Part shown: piece after piece, positions 12,278-23,573 of the stretch
Layout of the letters: every line of letters starts with the position of its first letter
Position numbering within the stretch: position 1 is the first letter of the stretch
NCBI RefSeq assembly: GCF_003597395.2
Contig: NC_133773.1
Coordinates: 64,167,600 to 64,231,599 of the forward strand
Direction: 5' to 3'
DNA: 64,000 bases
Source: Chelonoidis abingdonii
Lineage: Eukaryota > Chordata > Testudines > Testudinidae
The notes under the pieces: generated by a model
What the model saw: only the letters and a program-made list of their open reading frames with translations
Database searches by the model: none
What the model was told of the DNA's origin: nothing
Translations under genes and position numbers: made by a program

Positions 12278-12315
12278 CAGCATAAGCTTTCGTGAGCTAC
12301 AGCTCACTTCTTCGG
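12278..12315 (-). ncRNA. Hammerhead-ribozyme-like motif (decayed)
   Basis: On the reverse strand: CCGAAGA (one change from CTGANGA), a perfect 6-bp stem GTGAGC/GCTCAC with loop TGTA, GAAA, then GC-TTAT-GC. The base at the expected cleavage position is G rather than A, C or T, so this copy should be inactive if the model is right. Confidence 0.5.
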
Positions 12316-12749
12316 ATGCACAGAATGGAACACATGGACAGGAGATATTTAAATATGCAGAGAACATGAAAAGGTGGAAGTGAGCATAGCAAGAGGAAGA
12401 GTCTAATCAATTGAGATGAATTATCATCAGCAGGAGAAAAAAAACCTTTGAAGTGATAATTGAGATGACTCATAGAAGGTGTGAGGAGAACTTAACGTAG
12501 GGAAATAGATTCAGTTAGTGTAATGACCCAACCATTCCCAGTCTGTTTAAACCTGAGTTAACTGTATCTAATTTGCATATTAATTCGAGTTCAGCAGTCT
12601 CTCTTTGGAGTCAGTTTTTTTGAAGTTTTTTTGTTGCAAAATTGCCACCTTCAAAGTCTGTCACTGATGGTTAGAGAGGTTGAAGTGTTCTCCACTGGTT
12701 TTTGAATGTTATGATTCCTGATGTCAGATTTGCTCGTTCACCTGCACAT

Positions 12750-12860
12750 CCACCAAAATTGGTATATGCCATCATGTGCCAGCAATGCCCCTCTGCCATG
12801 TACATTGGCCAAACTGGACAGTCTCTATGCAAAAAAATAAATGGACACAAATCTGACATC
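12750..12860 (+). pseudogene. PLE GIY-YIG endonuclease fragment
   Basis: One open frame of about 37 codons reads through the start of a GIY-YIG endonuclease: VYAIMCQQCPS, then MYIGQTGQSL, then INGHKSDI. In PLEs this domain lies behind the reverse transcriptase and nicks the target. The paired motif, the Cys-x-x-Cys between its halves and the NGHKSD segment are all visible. The reverse-transcriptase part is absent and the frame stops at the deletion junction, so this is a remnant. The same domain appears at about 21.9-22.1 kb (reverse strand) and in an inverted segment at 50.05-50.49 kb. Confidence 0.85.
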
Positions 12861-14153
12861 AGCTCATGAAAGCTTATGCTGTAATAAATTTGTTAGTCTC
12901 TAAGGTGCCACAAGTACTCCTGTTCTTTCTGCAGATACAGACTAACACGGCTGCTACTCTGAAACAGGTCATAAACCGACACAGCAAAATCCATAGACTT
13001 CAACAGAGAAACAAGACTGTAAGAACAGGGTGCTTTGCCATGGGACTTTGGGTTCGTCTTGCCACACTCCAGGAGCATCAGATCATGAACAACAGAGCCT
13101 GGCTCCCCTTTGACCAATCTGGCTGGCCACTAGATTGATACAGACTCTGGACTGGTAACTATAAACATTAACGTGCAGGACTGGGTGCACGGTGTGTGTG
13201 TGTGAGAAGCATATACTAACAGCTGTATTCTCAATAAATGCAACATTTTTGCCTTGTCTGTAAAGATCCTGTGTGCTTCTTATAAGTATAACACAGGGTA
13301 AACTCATAAATTGTTTGCCTTCTAGAACACTGATAGAGAGATATGCACGGCTGTTCCCCCCCACCAGGTATTAAGGCGTACACTGGGTTAATTAATAAGT
13401 AAAAAGTGATTTTATTAAATACAGAAAGTAGATTTAAGTGGTTCCAAGTAGTAACTGACAGAACAAAGTGAATTACCAAGTGAAATTAAATAGAACATGC
13501 AAATCTAAGCCTAATACAGTAATACAACTGAGTACAGATAAAACCTCACCCTGAGAGATGTTTCAATAAGTCTCTTTCACAGACTCGATGCCTTCCTAGT
13601 CTGGGCATAGTCCTTTCCCCGGTACAGCTCAGGTGGTAGCTAGGGGATTCCTCATGATGGCTCTCCCTTTATTCTGTTCTACCCATTTATATATCTTTTG
13701 CAGAAGGTGGGAATCCTTTGTCCCTCTCTGAGTTCCCACCCTCCCCCTTCAATGGAAAAGCACCAGGTTATAGATGGATTCCAGTTCAGGTGATATGATC
13801 ACGTCACCATAAGACTTCATTACCCACTTGCCAGCACCCATATATACAGGGAGACAAGTAAAACAGAGACATCTGCAGACAATTGTCCTGGTTAATGGGA
13901 GCATCAAGATTCCAAATCATCATTAACGGCCCACACTTTGCATAATTACAATAAGCCCTCAGAGTTAAATTTCATATTTCTAGTTTTAGATACAAGAGTG
14001 ATACATTTATACAAATAGGATGATCACACTCAGTAGATTATAAGCTTTGTAATGATACCTTATAAGAGACCTTTTGCATGAAGCATATTCAGTTATATTA
14101 TATTTAAACTCATTAGCATATTTTCATAATATCATATAGAATGCAACGTCACA

Positions 14154-17100
14154 GCGGTATCAAATGCCTTCTACTCTTGTCTACCCACATGTACTTCCTT
14201 TTCATGACCCACTATCCTGATGATACACCATCAAGAAGACAATACTTCTATGCATGATATTACATCATTAGGGGTATGGTTAAGGTTTTTGGGCTTGTTG
14301 ATCTATAGATCAATCCATCCATCTATTGTAGGGTTTTATACTCCTGTTCATTACTGTAGTATCTGAGCACCTTTTGTGTAAAATCAATAGCAATAGTGAA
14401 GACCTCTGTGGTCTTCATGGAGTCTCTGGCACTTCTCCCTTTTCAAGTTCAAAACTCTGCTTGAAGTAGGGTTTTCATTTTTAGTTTTTTGGTGGGGGTT
14501 GTTAGGGAGCATAATGGGGTATCAGTGTTAGCTTTGGATTCCCTGCCATAGAGGAGTAAATACTACTGGAAGGGATGTGCGTGAGTTTGGGCTCTAAGGC
14601 CCTGATTCAGAAAAGCATTCAAGCACATGATCAGGTTAGTGTGTTCCCATGTATACGGACAGGGGAAGGGGAACTTTTGATATTCTTGTTGTGTATCCCC
14701 TTTTCACATTGTTTGAGGTTGTGCATGAATAGTGAAAATGTGAAAAAAAGTTTGGGGGGAATGGTTGTAAGAATACAAGGGACCTGCAACTGCATCTGTG
14801 AGGTCATACATACATAGTAAAAAGCTGGGTGGGGAGAATGTTCCCCATTACACCCCACGGTGGCTGCTGGTAAAGCTTCTATCTCAGCTCTCTGATTTCT
14901 GAAATGTTATGGTTAGTATCAGGAGAAGGATGTTCTTTTTCAGTACTTTCGGAACAATCTAATGAAACCTTTTAATATCCACTCCAAGCAAGTCACCTCT
15001 GCTTGTAAATTTGTTATGATTATGCAATCACTCAGTATAGATTGTAAACTCCTTAGAGATGGTCCATGACCCATCTATGTCCTGTACTAGCATATTGTTA
15101 GTACTTAACAAATAACTCTTAATAATAATTGCTTAAAAGCTTATACTGATTTTTTTTTCAGGAGGAAGGATTATTCCTGATTGTTTTCTGTTTTCCTGTT
15201 TGTCACATAAATGAAATATTTAATCATGCTAATGGACAGCTGCTGTGGGCCATAAGAGGAAATGCAACTGCCCTTTTTGCTTTTCCCCTTTACTGTTCTG
15301 ATATAGAGGTAGGGAATACGAGAGAAAAGATGAGGGGATCCTATCAGGTAACAATAAACTTCAAAGATGGCATAGAGTGCTTGGGCCAGACTGTCAAGGC
15401 TAGTGATGAAGAAAACCTTAAGCTTATGTCCTAAAAATATGTGCTCATTTAGACTTTGAATAAAAAATATACAGTATTAGAGCTACGGGAATAACAGATT
15501 TTTTGGTTCACTGGCAGTTCTGAAAAATAAAGAAAATCATCTTGGATTGACTGAATAACAAGTTTTTTAAAACTTTTCAGCCAATCAAAAAAAAAAATGG
15601 TGGTGAACAAAATGCTTTGTTTGACCCAAAACAAAATGTTTCAATTATTTTTCAAGTACTTTTAAATGTTTTAATTTTTAAATAAAATAAAAGGAAATTT
15701 TGAAATGAAAAAAGTCATTCTGTATAAAAAAATGAAACTATTGATTTAAAAATATCATACTGAAATAGTTTGAGTTTGGAATATTTGTGTTTGGAATTTT
15801 TTAGGGGCTTTTGGACTAAAACAATTGAGCTAATATTACCAAAAAAAGAAATAAAAAAATCACAAAATGTTTGTGACACCAAAGCTGCATTTTTTTTGCA
15901 GCAAAAAAGTTTTGGATGAAAAATTCACCCAATTCTATGGAGTACAGCTTCCTACACTTGAAGCCTTTTAAAGGCGCAGGGTCAGACTGCACCTGGGTAA
16001 CCCGCTGTGAATATCTGTTGCAAGTTCCCCTCTGTCAAGCCACAGAAAATACAGTTTTTACAGACCCTAACACTAAAGCATTGTCTCTTTAGCTCAAGCT
16101 GTAGCACCTCATGCTTTTGGCTGTGGAAATCCCCTGGCCAATCTCCAGTGTGTTGGCCAAGATGGCAGTTGTTACTCCTAGACTCTGTACAGATGCACAA
16201 AACCTATAAAGAGATTCTTATCTCTCTTTTTCACCCTTGTGCAGTCTGCAGCTACAACATAGCTGTGGACTGGAGGCCTACCTTCCACTTTATTCTTCTG
16301 CAGACACAAGCTTCCCAACATGTGGAGAGTGAGCAGGGGGCATGGCCCTACTTCCCCTTGGCATTAGTTAGGTCTGGATGGAGAAACTGTACCTTCAGAA
16401 GTGATTGTGTAGCTGCTTTATTAGCATATATTTCCAGGGAGCAATTCTACATGAGCCAGCCAGAGTTCCTTCTGGGATTCTCCTACGGCTCATTCACACC
16501 CCATCCAGTATGCCTGAGAATGCCAAGGGGACACTAGCCTATAGCTGGCAGGCAGTTAATTGTGTGCAATAATGAATTTTTAAAAAAAGCTTACAGTTCC
16601 ATTAGTGACACTTATATAGCTGTCAAAATCACATTGTCCCCAGTGCTTTTTTGAATAGATACTATGATAGCTTTGTTATGAATTATCAGTTTTGGGGAAA
16701 AAAACCAAGATCCATTTGTGGAATGATATTCTTTGTGTTTTCTCAAGCTTTTGTTGTAATTCTTCTCTGTGTAAGTAGGTCAAACAGTCTGCAGTGTGAA
16801 CTAAAAGCTTAAGATGTAGCTGTCAAATGATGGCATTCTTCCCTTGTCATTCTCAGGTGCATTAGTCATTCGGAGAATCAAACAAGCCTTGGCAGATCAA
16901 AGAGCTGCTACATACATCTTCATGTAAGACAGTCTGAAGAAAGGAGAGAATTCTGAGTCTGAAGACATATTTCTTTAATCAGCATGAGGATTTATTTGTG
17001 ATGTTTAATTATACAGGATATGCAGTGCTATAATCCTTAGCACATAACTTGGTCATAGCAATATGATTCTGCTACTGATGTTCACTGCATATGGATTACT

Positions 17101-19088
17101 TACAGCTAAATTAATCCTTCTTTCATTGTTCTAATATATGATCATTCAGAGAGATGTGAATAGATAGACATAGTGAATACCTTCACTTTTGCCAGCTACA
17201 TAATTCAGTTTGTCAGGCATCCATCTGTAGCTTGTGGTACAATCATTACAAACTACAAATGGAAATAATATTCAAAGTACAAATGACATACACTTCCTAG
17301 CCAAAATCATTCAAATTAAACTATTGCCTTTGTGATCTAATAACCAATTCTGGGCATCTATTCTTTGTCATTCTGGTGTAAATACTATTGGGTTATAGCA
17401 GGTAGGTTTGTCGGGAGATTGCAAAATAAGTAACATTATGCTTTCGCATCAAAACATTGGTTCAGGATTATCCCCTTCCATGTGAAAACTCACAGGAGGG
17501 CCCCTTCAAGGTTTGCCTTGTGGAATATACTTCATTATGTTTCCCTGGGGTTAGGAGAACAATTTTTGTAAGTGGCTTCAGTCCCCAGACACACTGGAAA
17601 TTACAAGACTTTTTTTTAAAAACTTTCCTGTAGATTCCATCTACACTGAGGTGTGTGTGTGGGGGGAGAGAAGGATTAAGGGAGAGCATTGACGAAATCT
17701 CTCTGCAGTGGCAGAGAGAGATCTATGCATAGAGAATGCCTGCTGCAAGCAGATCAACAGGTTAGGATCCAGCCTTTGATTTTTAAAACGTGCTTAAAAC
17801 ATTTGTGATTAATGGGCTGGTGAAAAGACAAAGGACTGCAACGTTCCAAAGGAATGATTGTAAGAAGCATTATGGCTTACGCTGTGCAAATGCCAGGAGC
17901 AGGCCATCTGATTTTTTGGACTCTGTTCTAATTCTGCTGCAACTTCATTATTTTATATATACTTCAAACAGGGAGAGTGCTCTTACATGGGGAGGGCGGA
18001 TTAGAGAGAGGAAGGATATCCAATTGATTAATAAGAGAGTAAATTGTGAACTCTGACAGTAATCAAGAGATAAATGTCCAAACTTAACTCAGCCACAAGC
18101 TGTTCTGTTTACACTATTGGATGTGAAAAACCCTTCTTCTTGTTATGTGAATTATTAGTGAGAATCTTCCCTACTTTCACAGGAATGTTCTGAGGATTAA
18201 TTAGTTAATATTTGTAAAGTGCTATAAAAATGAAAAGAAGTGAAAAGTGCAATCTGAGAACTAAGCATTCCCATTGTTTCACCTATTACGCTTGCTACTG
18301 AGTGATCATTAACTCTCACAATTTGCAACCTCTATTTAAATTTGTTATGCACGGTCCATTCCATATAAATAACAAATCATAATGTTGCATTATCACTTTG
18401 TAGTACACAATAATAACCACATTATGACACCATGAAAATACCCAGTGTCCTAATATTGTCCTAATTTATACTGGCCAATTCAGTATATTCAGTGTCCATA
18501 ATATATACTGTAATAACTAGCAAGGTGTTTAACCATATGTCTGACTTTAGACATGTGAGCAAAGATAAGCATGTACTTAAATACCCTCCTGTATTTGACC
18601 TAAATTAAAAATTATAAATGATTTCTGAAATCATTTTGAAAAAATGTCCTACTGGTGAAATAAATAATTGGAAATTGTTCAACACCTCTCAAATAAAATA
18701 AATGAATAAGGTAGGGGGTTGGATAAAATGAGACCTGAATTTACCCTGAGTTTCAATTTCTAAATTAAAATATTGGAAGTTGCCAATAAAAAACAATCCT
18801 GTGGTGACCCAATAGATTTATTTGTTCTCACATCTCTGATGTATGATCACTGTAGTGCAGTTTCCGGTTAGTTGGGGGTTGGGGTGGGGGTTGTTACTAT
18901 TTTTTGTTTTCTTTGTCATTTACTGTCTTTTATGGATTAAGCATTCAAGGATGTGTACTGCCAATGTTATTGTTTCTTTGGGATTTGTCCTTGTGTATAT
19001 ATCGTTATATCTCTTTTCTGATTGATTTTGAAATGTTTGATTTTTCTTTTACTATAAAGACTAAGATTTTCAGAGTGAGTTAATTATC
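14154..19088. other. Long AT-rich stretch without recognisable gene
   Basis: The longest open frame (16007-16537, 176 codons) has no recognised domain, no homologue I know and a Cys/Ser/Phe-rich composition typical of chance frames. A short dispersed repeat with CTCCTTAGAGATGG lies near 15045-15125. A (GT)n tract ends in a G run near 17650. Nothing else is supported. Confidence 0.45.
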
Positions 19089-19620
19089 ACTAAGGCTGCA
19101 GATTTGTCACAGTATTTTGTGGAGCAGTCACAGTAAATTTAGTGAAAGTCACATTTTTCATGATTTTTGATAAATCCTGTGTGAGTGGGGTCTGGAGAGT
19201 AAGCCTGCCCACACTCATCCTGCAATGGCAACTCATGTGGCTTCTGTCCCACATGGCACGGCCCAACTCTCCACTCTGGTCTTTGTAGTCTGGCACAAGA
19301 TGTTCCAGCACCTTTCAGGTTTGGCCTGGCTGCACCTCCATCATGATGCCACGCCAAACCTGATCGGCACTGCAAAGCTATGCACCAGATTGCACAGCCA
19401 TCCACTCAGATCTGCTCCATCCACCCCTACCACCTCAGTATGATGGAGGGGCAGTTGGGCCAAACCTGAGTGGTGCTGTGCCTGAAGGCACAATGCCTGA
19501 AGGAGGAAGGTTGGCCCAGCCTCGTGGGACAGGAACCAATGCTTTTTTAAAAGCATGGACACAAAGACAATTCACAGAATCCATGACATTTCCCCATGTT
19601 GACAAACCAGCAGCCCTAAT
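19089..19620. mobile_element. Non-autonomous DNA transposon with ~20-bp inverted ends
   Basis: The left end TAAGGCTGCAGATTTGTCA corresponds, with a few changes, to the reverse complement of the right end (TTAGGGCTGCTGGTTTGTCA). The interior is non-coding and contains the GTCACATTTTTCATG block at left and CCATGACATTTCCCC at right, also roughly inverted. The target duplication is not clear (TTATCA beside TTATAG). Superfamily unassigned. Confidence 0.65.
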
Positions 19621-20539
19621 TATAGTACAGTCATTAGAGAGGTCCAGGGAAAAACTGGAAAACTCTCCAGAAGGGAGGTGAAGATGATCCAAGAAGTCGC
19701 ATCCAATCTTGCTTAAGGGCAGAAAGAACATCCAGTGTACTGTACTTCAGCTTCAGAAAATACTTTGGGAAATCTAAGAAGTGATTCTGATACAACTGCA
19801 AAATAGATATCTAGACACCAGAGCTAAGCCGTGCAGCCTTACTCAGAATTTGACAGCATTTCTCTTGTGCCTCTGCTATTCCACACAATAATAACAACCT
19901 ATTTTCATCAAGCCCTTTACAAAAATATATTTTTACAATATCCCCCTGTCTTTTTTCTTTCTGCCTCTCCAAATGAGCCTGATCCAAAGTTCATTTAAAT
20001 AAAAGTAATGATTCCTATTTACTTTAATTTATTTCTGTGTCAATATGGATTTGGTAGGAGGGAAGTAATCTTCAAATATATTGATGACATATTAATATTT
20101 TGTTCATGATACCATTTTCAAATATGAATATCTTGTATGCCTCCCATGTAATGAAACAGTTTTATGACTGAAATAATTCCAAATTTCTCTGTTGCATTTA
20201 CATTTATTTTGAGTGGTCATATCCTCCTTCTGCAGTTTTCTGATGTACTCATTTCAAAGCCTAGATGACTTTGAGGGTGAAATGTACCCATTTGATGGCA
20301 AAATCCTTAGCTTTACCTGTGATATGTAATTTATTTACAACACAAGCATGCACAGGCCTGGATAGTCACATAGCCATCTTTATTTTACCACTTCTCATTC
20401 ACTCTCTCCGCTACAAGGCAGTATAGAAATAATCATGTCATCACATATTTGGACTAGAGTCACTGGATATAGGATGGTAACAGTTGCTGGATGGAAGAAA
20501 AATAACGCAAACCAGAGTAAAACTTGTTTGTGGGGGGAC
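19621..20539. other. Unannotated stretch
   Basis: No gene or clear repeat recognised. Confidence 0.4.
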
Positions 20540-21461
20540 TGTGATGGGGTGAACTCCCCACAACGGTCCCGCAAGAGTTGAATTAGGTCAAGTGGGCCCA
20601 GTCAGCCAGTTGGACTGCAATCTGGAAGAATTAAGCCTGGGAGGAAAACCCTAATTAGGTGAGGCTCACCTGTATGAGAACAGGTGCTGCTTGTATGAAG
20701 ACAGGATATTGGAAGCAAAGGAAACACCTGTGAGGTAATTTGCAGCCACTCCCTGGGAGAAAGGAAATGTATTTGGAGACTATAGAGACAAGTAGCTTAT
20801 GGTTACTCCCAGGGAGGAGGGAGTTGAGAGACTGGTAAACCCAGAAGAATGGGGAAAGCCAGGACGTAAGAAAAAGGCTCAGGAAAAGGCATCAAGGAAC
20901 CAAACCTTGGCTGCTGTTTAGACAGTCCCTGAGCTGGAACCCAGAGTAGAGGGTAGGCCTGGGTTCCCCCACCTGCTACTGAGGCCGTGGAACCTGGGGC
21001 AGTGAATGGGAGGACTGCCTGTGACTACTGGTGAGTGTGGATTTTGATACATATTCCTCCCTCTTCTCTTTTCTGCCCTGTCTGGAAGGGAAAACCATGC
21101 AGTGACCTGGCTGGAGGGCCAAGTCACAAAGATGATGCAGAAGTTACTGGAGCGAGAGAGGGGCTGCAGGCTGAGAGAATGGGGGAGTGTAACCACTGGA
21201 ATGGGCATTGGCCTGGCAGAATCAACCCCCGGAATGACCAGGAGGAGGTGCCATATTGTGGTAGGGTGACCAGATAACAAGTGTGAAAAATCAGGACGGT
21301 GGTGGGGGATAATAGTCACCTATTTAAGACAAAATGCTGAATATCGGGACTGTCCCTATAAAATCGGGACATCTGATCACCCTATCCTGTAGTGAGTAGA
21401 GCACCCGGTGACAGAGAGACAGAACTTTCTCCTGAAGCTGTTTCCCAGCTGTGGCATGAAC
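20540..21461. mobile_element. LTR-like repeat beginning TGTGATGGGG
   Basis: Begins TGTGATGGGGTGAACTCCCC and contains blocks (CTGGAACCCAGAGTAGAGGG, GGCCTGGGTTCCCC) that I recognise as part of a family common in turtle genomes. It is interrupted by a small MITE (21263-21384) and ends at or just beyond the PLE insertion at 21475. No right-hand terminus is identified, so the end is approximate. Non-coding. Confidence 0.5.
21263..21384. mobile_element. Short MITE with TAGGGTGACCAGAT ends
   Basis: The left end TAGGGTGACCAGAT matches the reverse complement of the right end (ATCTGATCACCCTA) with one change. TA at each edge would fit a Tc1/mariner-type TA target. About 120 bp, non-coding. A second member lies at 29985-30084. 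Confidence 0.8.
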
Positions 21462-21556
21462 TCTACCAAGAACTGTCAGAGGGGTAGCCATGTTAGTCTG
21501 GATCTGTAAAAGCAGCAGAGAATCCTGTGGCACCTTATAGACTAACAGACGTTTTG

Positions 21557-21594
21557 GAGCGTGAGCTTTCGTGGGTGAATACCCACTTCGTCAG
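21557..21594 (-). ncRNA. Hammerhead-ribozyme-like motif
   Basis: Reverse strand: CTGACGA, stem GTGGGT/ACCCAC with loop ATTC, GAAA, then a possible two-pair stem GC-TCAC-GC followed by TC. The core bases of a hammerhead are all present in order. A stem I between the bases before CTGACGA and those after the putative cleavage point is not obvious, so activity is uncertain. Hammerhead motifs with a very short stem III are known from PLE terminal repeats. Confidence 0.6.
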
Positions 21595-21895
21595 ACGCAG
21601 TAGTGGAAATTTCCAGGGGAGGTATATATATGCTAGCAGCAGCTAGAGATAACGAGGTAGTTCAATCAGGGAGGATGAGGCCTATTCTAGCAGTAGAGGT
21701 GTGAAACCAAGGAGGAGAAACTGGTTCTGTAGTTGCAGCCATTCACAGTCTTTGTTTAATCCAGAGCTGATGGTGTCAATTTGCAGATGAACTGAAGCTC
21801 AGCAGTTTCTCTTTGAAGTCTGGTCCTGAAGTTTTTGCTGCAGGATGGCCACCTTAAGTCTGCTACAGTGTGGCCAGGGAGGTTGAAGTGCTCTC

Positions 21896-22126
21896 CTACA
21901 GGTTTTTGTATATTGCCATTCTCGGTATCTGATTGTGTCCATTTATCCTTTTCCGTAGTGACTGTCCAGTTGTGCCAATAGTACTAGCAGAGGGGCATTG
22001 CTGGCATATAATGGCGTATATTACATTGGTGGACCGTGCAGTGAATGAACCGGTGATGGTGTGGCTGATCTGTGTTAGGTCTGTTGATCGGTGTCGCTGG
22101 TGTAGATATGTGGGCAGAGTTTGCAT
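21896..22126 (-). pseudogene. PLE GIY-YIG endonuclease remnant
   Basis: The 76-codon reverse frame contains VIYAIICQQCPS, then TIGTTGQSL, then RINGH, the arrangement of a PLE GIY-YIG endonuclease. The tyrosine of the second half-motif (YIG) is replaced (TIG) and the frame shifts soon after NGH. It follows the RT/thumb frames on the same strand, as expected for the C-terminal domain. The start is only where the open frame begins. Not functional. Confidence 0.85.
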
Positions 22127-22308
22127 CGAGATTTGTGCTGGAATGGTTTCCTGAGGTAGAGTTACTATGATACGTGTGCAGTTGCTGGTGAGAATACCGT
22201 TCAGGTTGGCAGTTGTCTGTGGGCAAGGATTGCTGCCACCAAGACCTGTGAAAGTTTGGGATCATTGTCAGGATGGGTTGTAGAGTCGCTGATGATACGT
22301 TGGAGGGT

Positions 22309-22584
22309 TTAGCTGGGGCTGTATGTGATGGCCAGTGGGAGTCCTGTTGTTCTTTTCTTGGGTTTGTCTTGCAGGGAGGCTCTGGGTACACGTCTGGCTC
22401 TGTTGATTCTATTTCCTATTTCCTCGTGCGGGTATTGTAGTTTTTGAGAATTCTTGGTGGAGATTTGTAGGTGTTGGTCTCTGTCTGAGGGGTTAGAGCA
22501 GATATGGTTGTACCTCAGTGCTTGGCTGTAGACAATGGATCGTGTGATGTGCCGGATGGAAGCTGGAGGGATGAAGGTAGGCAT
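22309..22584 (-). pseudogene. PLE region between RT and endonuclease (thumb/linker)
   Basis: A 91-codon open frame with YSQALRYNHICS followed by SDRDQHL and a downstream YPHEEIGNRINRAR segment. This pattern (YSQALR..RICS..D...HL) lies behind the palm domain in PLE and related reverse transcriptases. It sits between the YIDD-containing frame and the GIY-YIG frame and is offset in frame from both, showing that the ORF is broken. Confidence 0.75.
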
Positions 22585-22730
22585 AGCGCGTCGGTAGGTT
22601 TTCGATATAGGGTGATGTTAATGTGACCATCACTATTTTCACCGTGGTGTCTAGAAAGTGGACCTCCCATGTAGATTGGTCCAGGCTGAGGTTGATGGTG
22701 GGGTGAAGTTGTGAACGTGGTGGAATTTTT

Positions 22731-23282
22731 CTAGAGTCTCCTTCCATGGGTCCAGATGATGAAGATGTCATCAATGTAGCGTAGGTAAGAAGGGGCGTGA
22801 GTGGACGAGAGCTGAGGAAGCGTTGTTCCGTCAGCATAAAATATTGGCATATTGTGTGGCCATGCGGGTGCCATAGCAGCCACTGATCTGGAGATATATA
22901 TTGTCATCAATATATGAAATAAGTTGTGTGCGAGTATAAAAGGCACAGAGCTCAGCAGCCAGTTGTTGCTGTGGCATCATCAGGGATACTGTTCTGACAG
23001 TGTATTCCATCTGTGTGTGAGATGTTTGTGTAGAGAGCCTCTCATCCATGGTGCTAGGATGGTGTTTTCTGGGAGGTGACCAATGCATTGTAGTTTCCTT
23101 AGGAAATCAGTGGTGTCACGGAGATAGCTGAGAGTGCTGGTGCATGGGTCTGAAGTAGAGAGTCCAAAGGATAAATGGACAAAATCAGATATCAGGAATG
23201 GCAATATACAAAACCTGTAGGAGAGCACTTCAACCTCCCTGGCCACACTATAGCAGACCTTAAGATGGCCATCCTGCAGCAA
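22731..23282 (-). pseudogene. PLE reverse transcriptase palm remnant
   Basis: Three overlapping reverse frames together cover part of the RT. The upstream frame has STLSYLRDTTDFLRKL and, further on, a HLPENTILAPWMRGSLHKH-like segment (fingers/palm start). The next has GCYGTRMATQYANI, matching the G-x-GTRMAP-x-YAN block. The last ends with LRYIDDIFIIW, in which the catalytic Asp pair is retained (about 22767-22778). At least two frameshifts separate these blocks and the N-terminal RT motifs are missing. The protein would copy element RNA at the target; this copy cannot be translated as one product. Confidence 0.88.
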
Positions 23283-23378
23283 AAAAACTTCAGGACCAAG
23301 ACTTCAAAGAAAACTGCTGAGCTTCAGTTCATCTGCAAATTTGACACCATCAGCTCTGGACTAACAACAAGACTGTGA
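23175..23378 (+). pseudogene. Inverted second copy of the PLE endonuclease C-terminus
   Basis: A 67-codon forward frame containing GEHFNLPGHTIADLKMAIL and KTAELQFICKFDT. The homologous sequence on the reverse strand lies near 21.78-21.93 kb in the main copy. It is part of the inverted terminal copy, not a separate gene, and begins almost at the head-to-head junction. Confidence 0.8.
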
Positions 23379-23535
23379 ATGGCTTGCCAATTACAGAACC
23401 AGTTTTCTCCCTCCTTGGTTTTCACACTCTACTGCTAAACAGGCCTCATCCTCCCTGATTGAACTAACCTCGTTATCTCTAGCTCTTCTTGCTAGCATAT
23501 ATATACCTGCCCCTGGAAATTTCCACTACCTGCGT

Positions 23536-23573
23536 CTGACGAAGTGGGTATCCACCCACGAAAGCTCACGCTC
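23536..23573 (+). ncRNA. Hammerhead-ribozyme-like motif (inverted terminal copy)
   Basis: CTGACGA at 23536-23542, stem GTGGGT (23544-23549) with ACCCAC (23554-23559), GAAA (23560-23563), then GC-TCAC-GC and TC (23564-23573). It is the mirror partner of the motif at 21557-21594 in the same insertion. Confidence 0.6.

Larger units (their letters stand above)
12226..12962 (+). mobile_element. Penelope-like element with inverted 5' copy of its 3' end
   Basis: The insertion is flanked by AACAGGTCATAAAC at 12212-12225 and 12963-12976, a 14-bp duplication (the first one or two bases may be element sequence). The left part (12226 to about 12735) is the PLE 3' region on the reverse strand without the terminal tail. 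The right part, from about 12740, is on the forward strand with an endonuclease remnant and ends with the tail CAGACTAACACGGCTGCTAC. Both 3' ends therefore face outward. The forward copy is internally deleted between the endonuclease and the last ~100 bases. Confidence 0.88.
11470..13293 (+). mobile_element. Solo LTR, family B, copy 1 (carries a PLE insertion)
   Basis: Homologous along its length to 44972-46163. Both begin TGTAG(T/G)(G/A)GCAGGATTTTAT and end ATAACA, and both have an AATAAA polyadenylation signal shortly before the end (13233-13238 here), which sets the orientation. Without the PLE it is about 1.07 kb, close to the sister copy without its SINE. The flanks TAGG and CAGG match 3/4; the sister copy has a perfect 4-bp duplication. 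A 4-bp duplication fits gammaretrovirus-like endogenous retroviruses and some Gypsy elements. No pol or gag sequence adjoins it. Confidence 0.8.
11170..14153. mobile_element. LTR-like repeat A, split by a later LTR insertion
   Basis: Starts TGTGATGGGTTGGATCACAG and ends AACGTCACA, giving TG...CA ends within a TGTGA/TCACA inverted repeat. The left part runs to about 11466 and resumes at 13294 with CAGGGTAAACTCATAAATTG, continuing to 14153. The interruption is the separate LTR at 11470-13293. Flanks GAGAT and GCGGT agree at only 3/5, so the duplication, if any, has decayed. I recognise this as a sequence common in turtle genomes but cannot assign its superfamily. No protein domain is visible. 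Confidence 0.6.

Noticed and set aside
12226..12962. Plain twin-priming 5' inversion as an explanation of the PLE layout
   Set aside because: Twin priming does not give a second copy of the 3' terminal sequence at the far edge, which is what all three PLE insertions show.
16007..16537. The longest gap-free open frame (176 codons)
   Set aside because: No recognised domain, chance-like composition, no splice or promoter context, and a counter-strand frame overlaps it.
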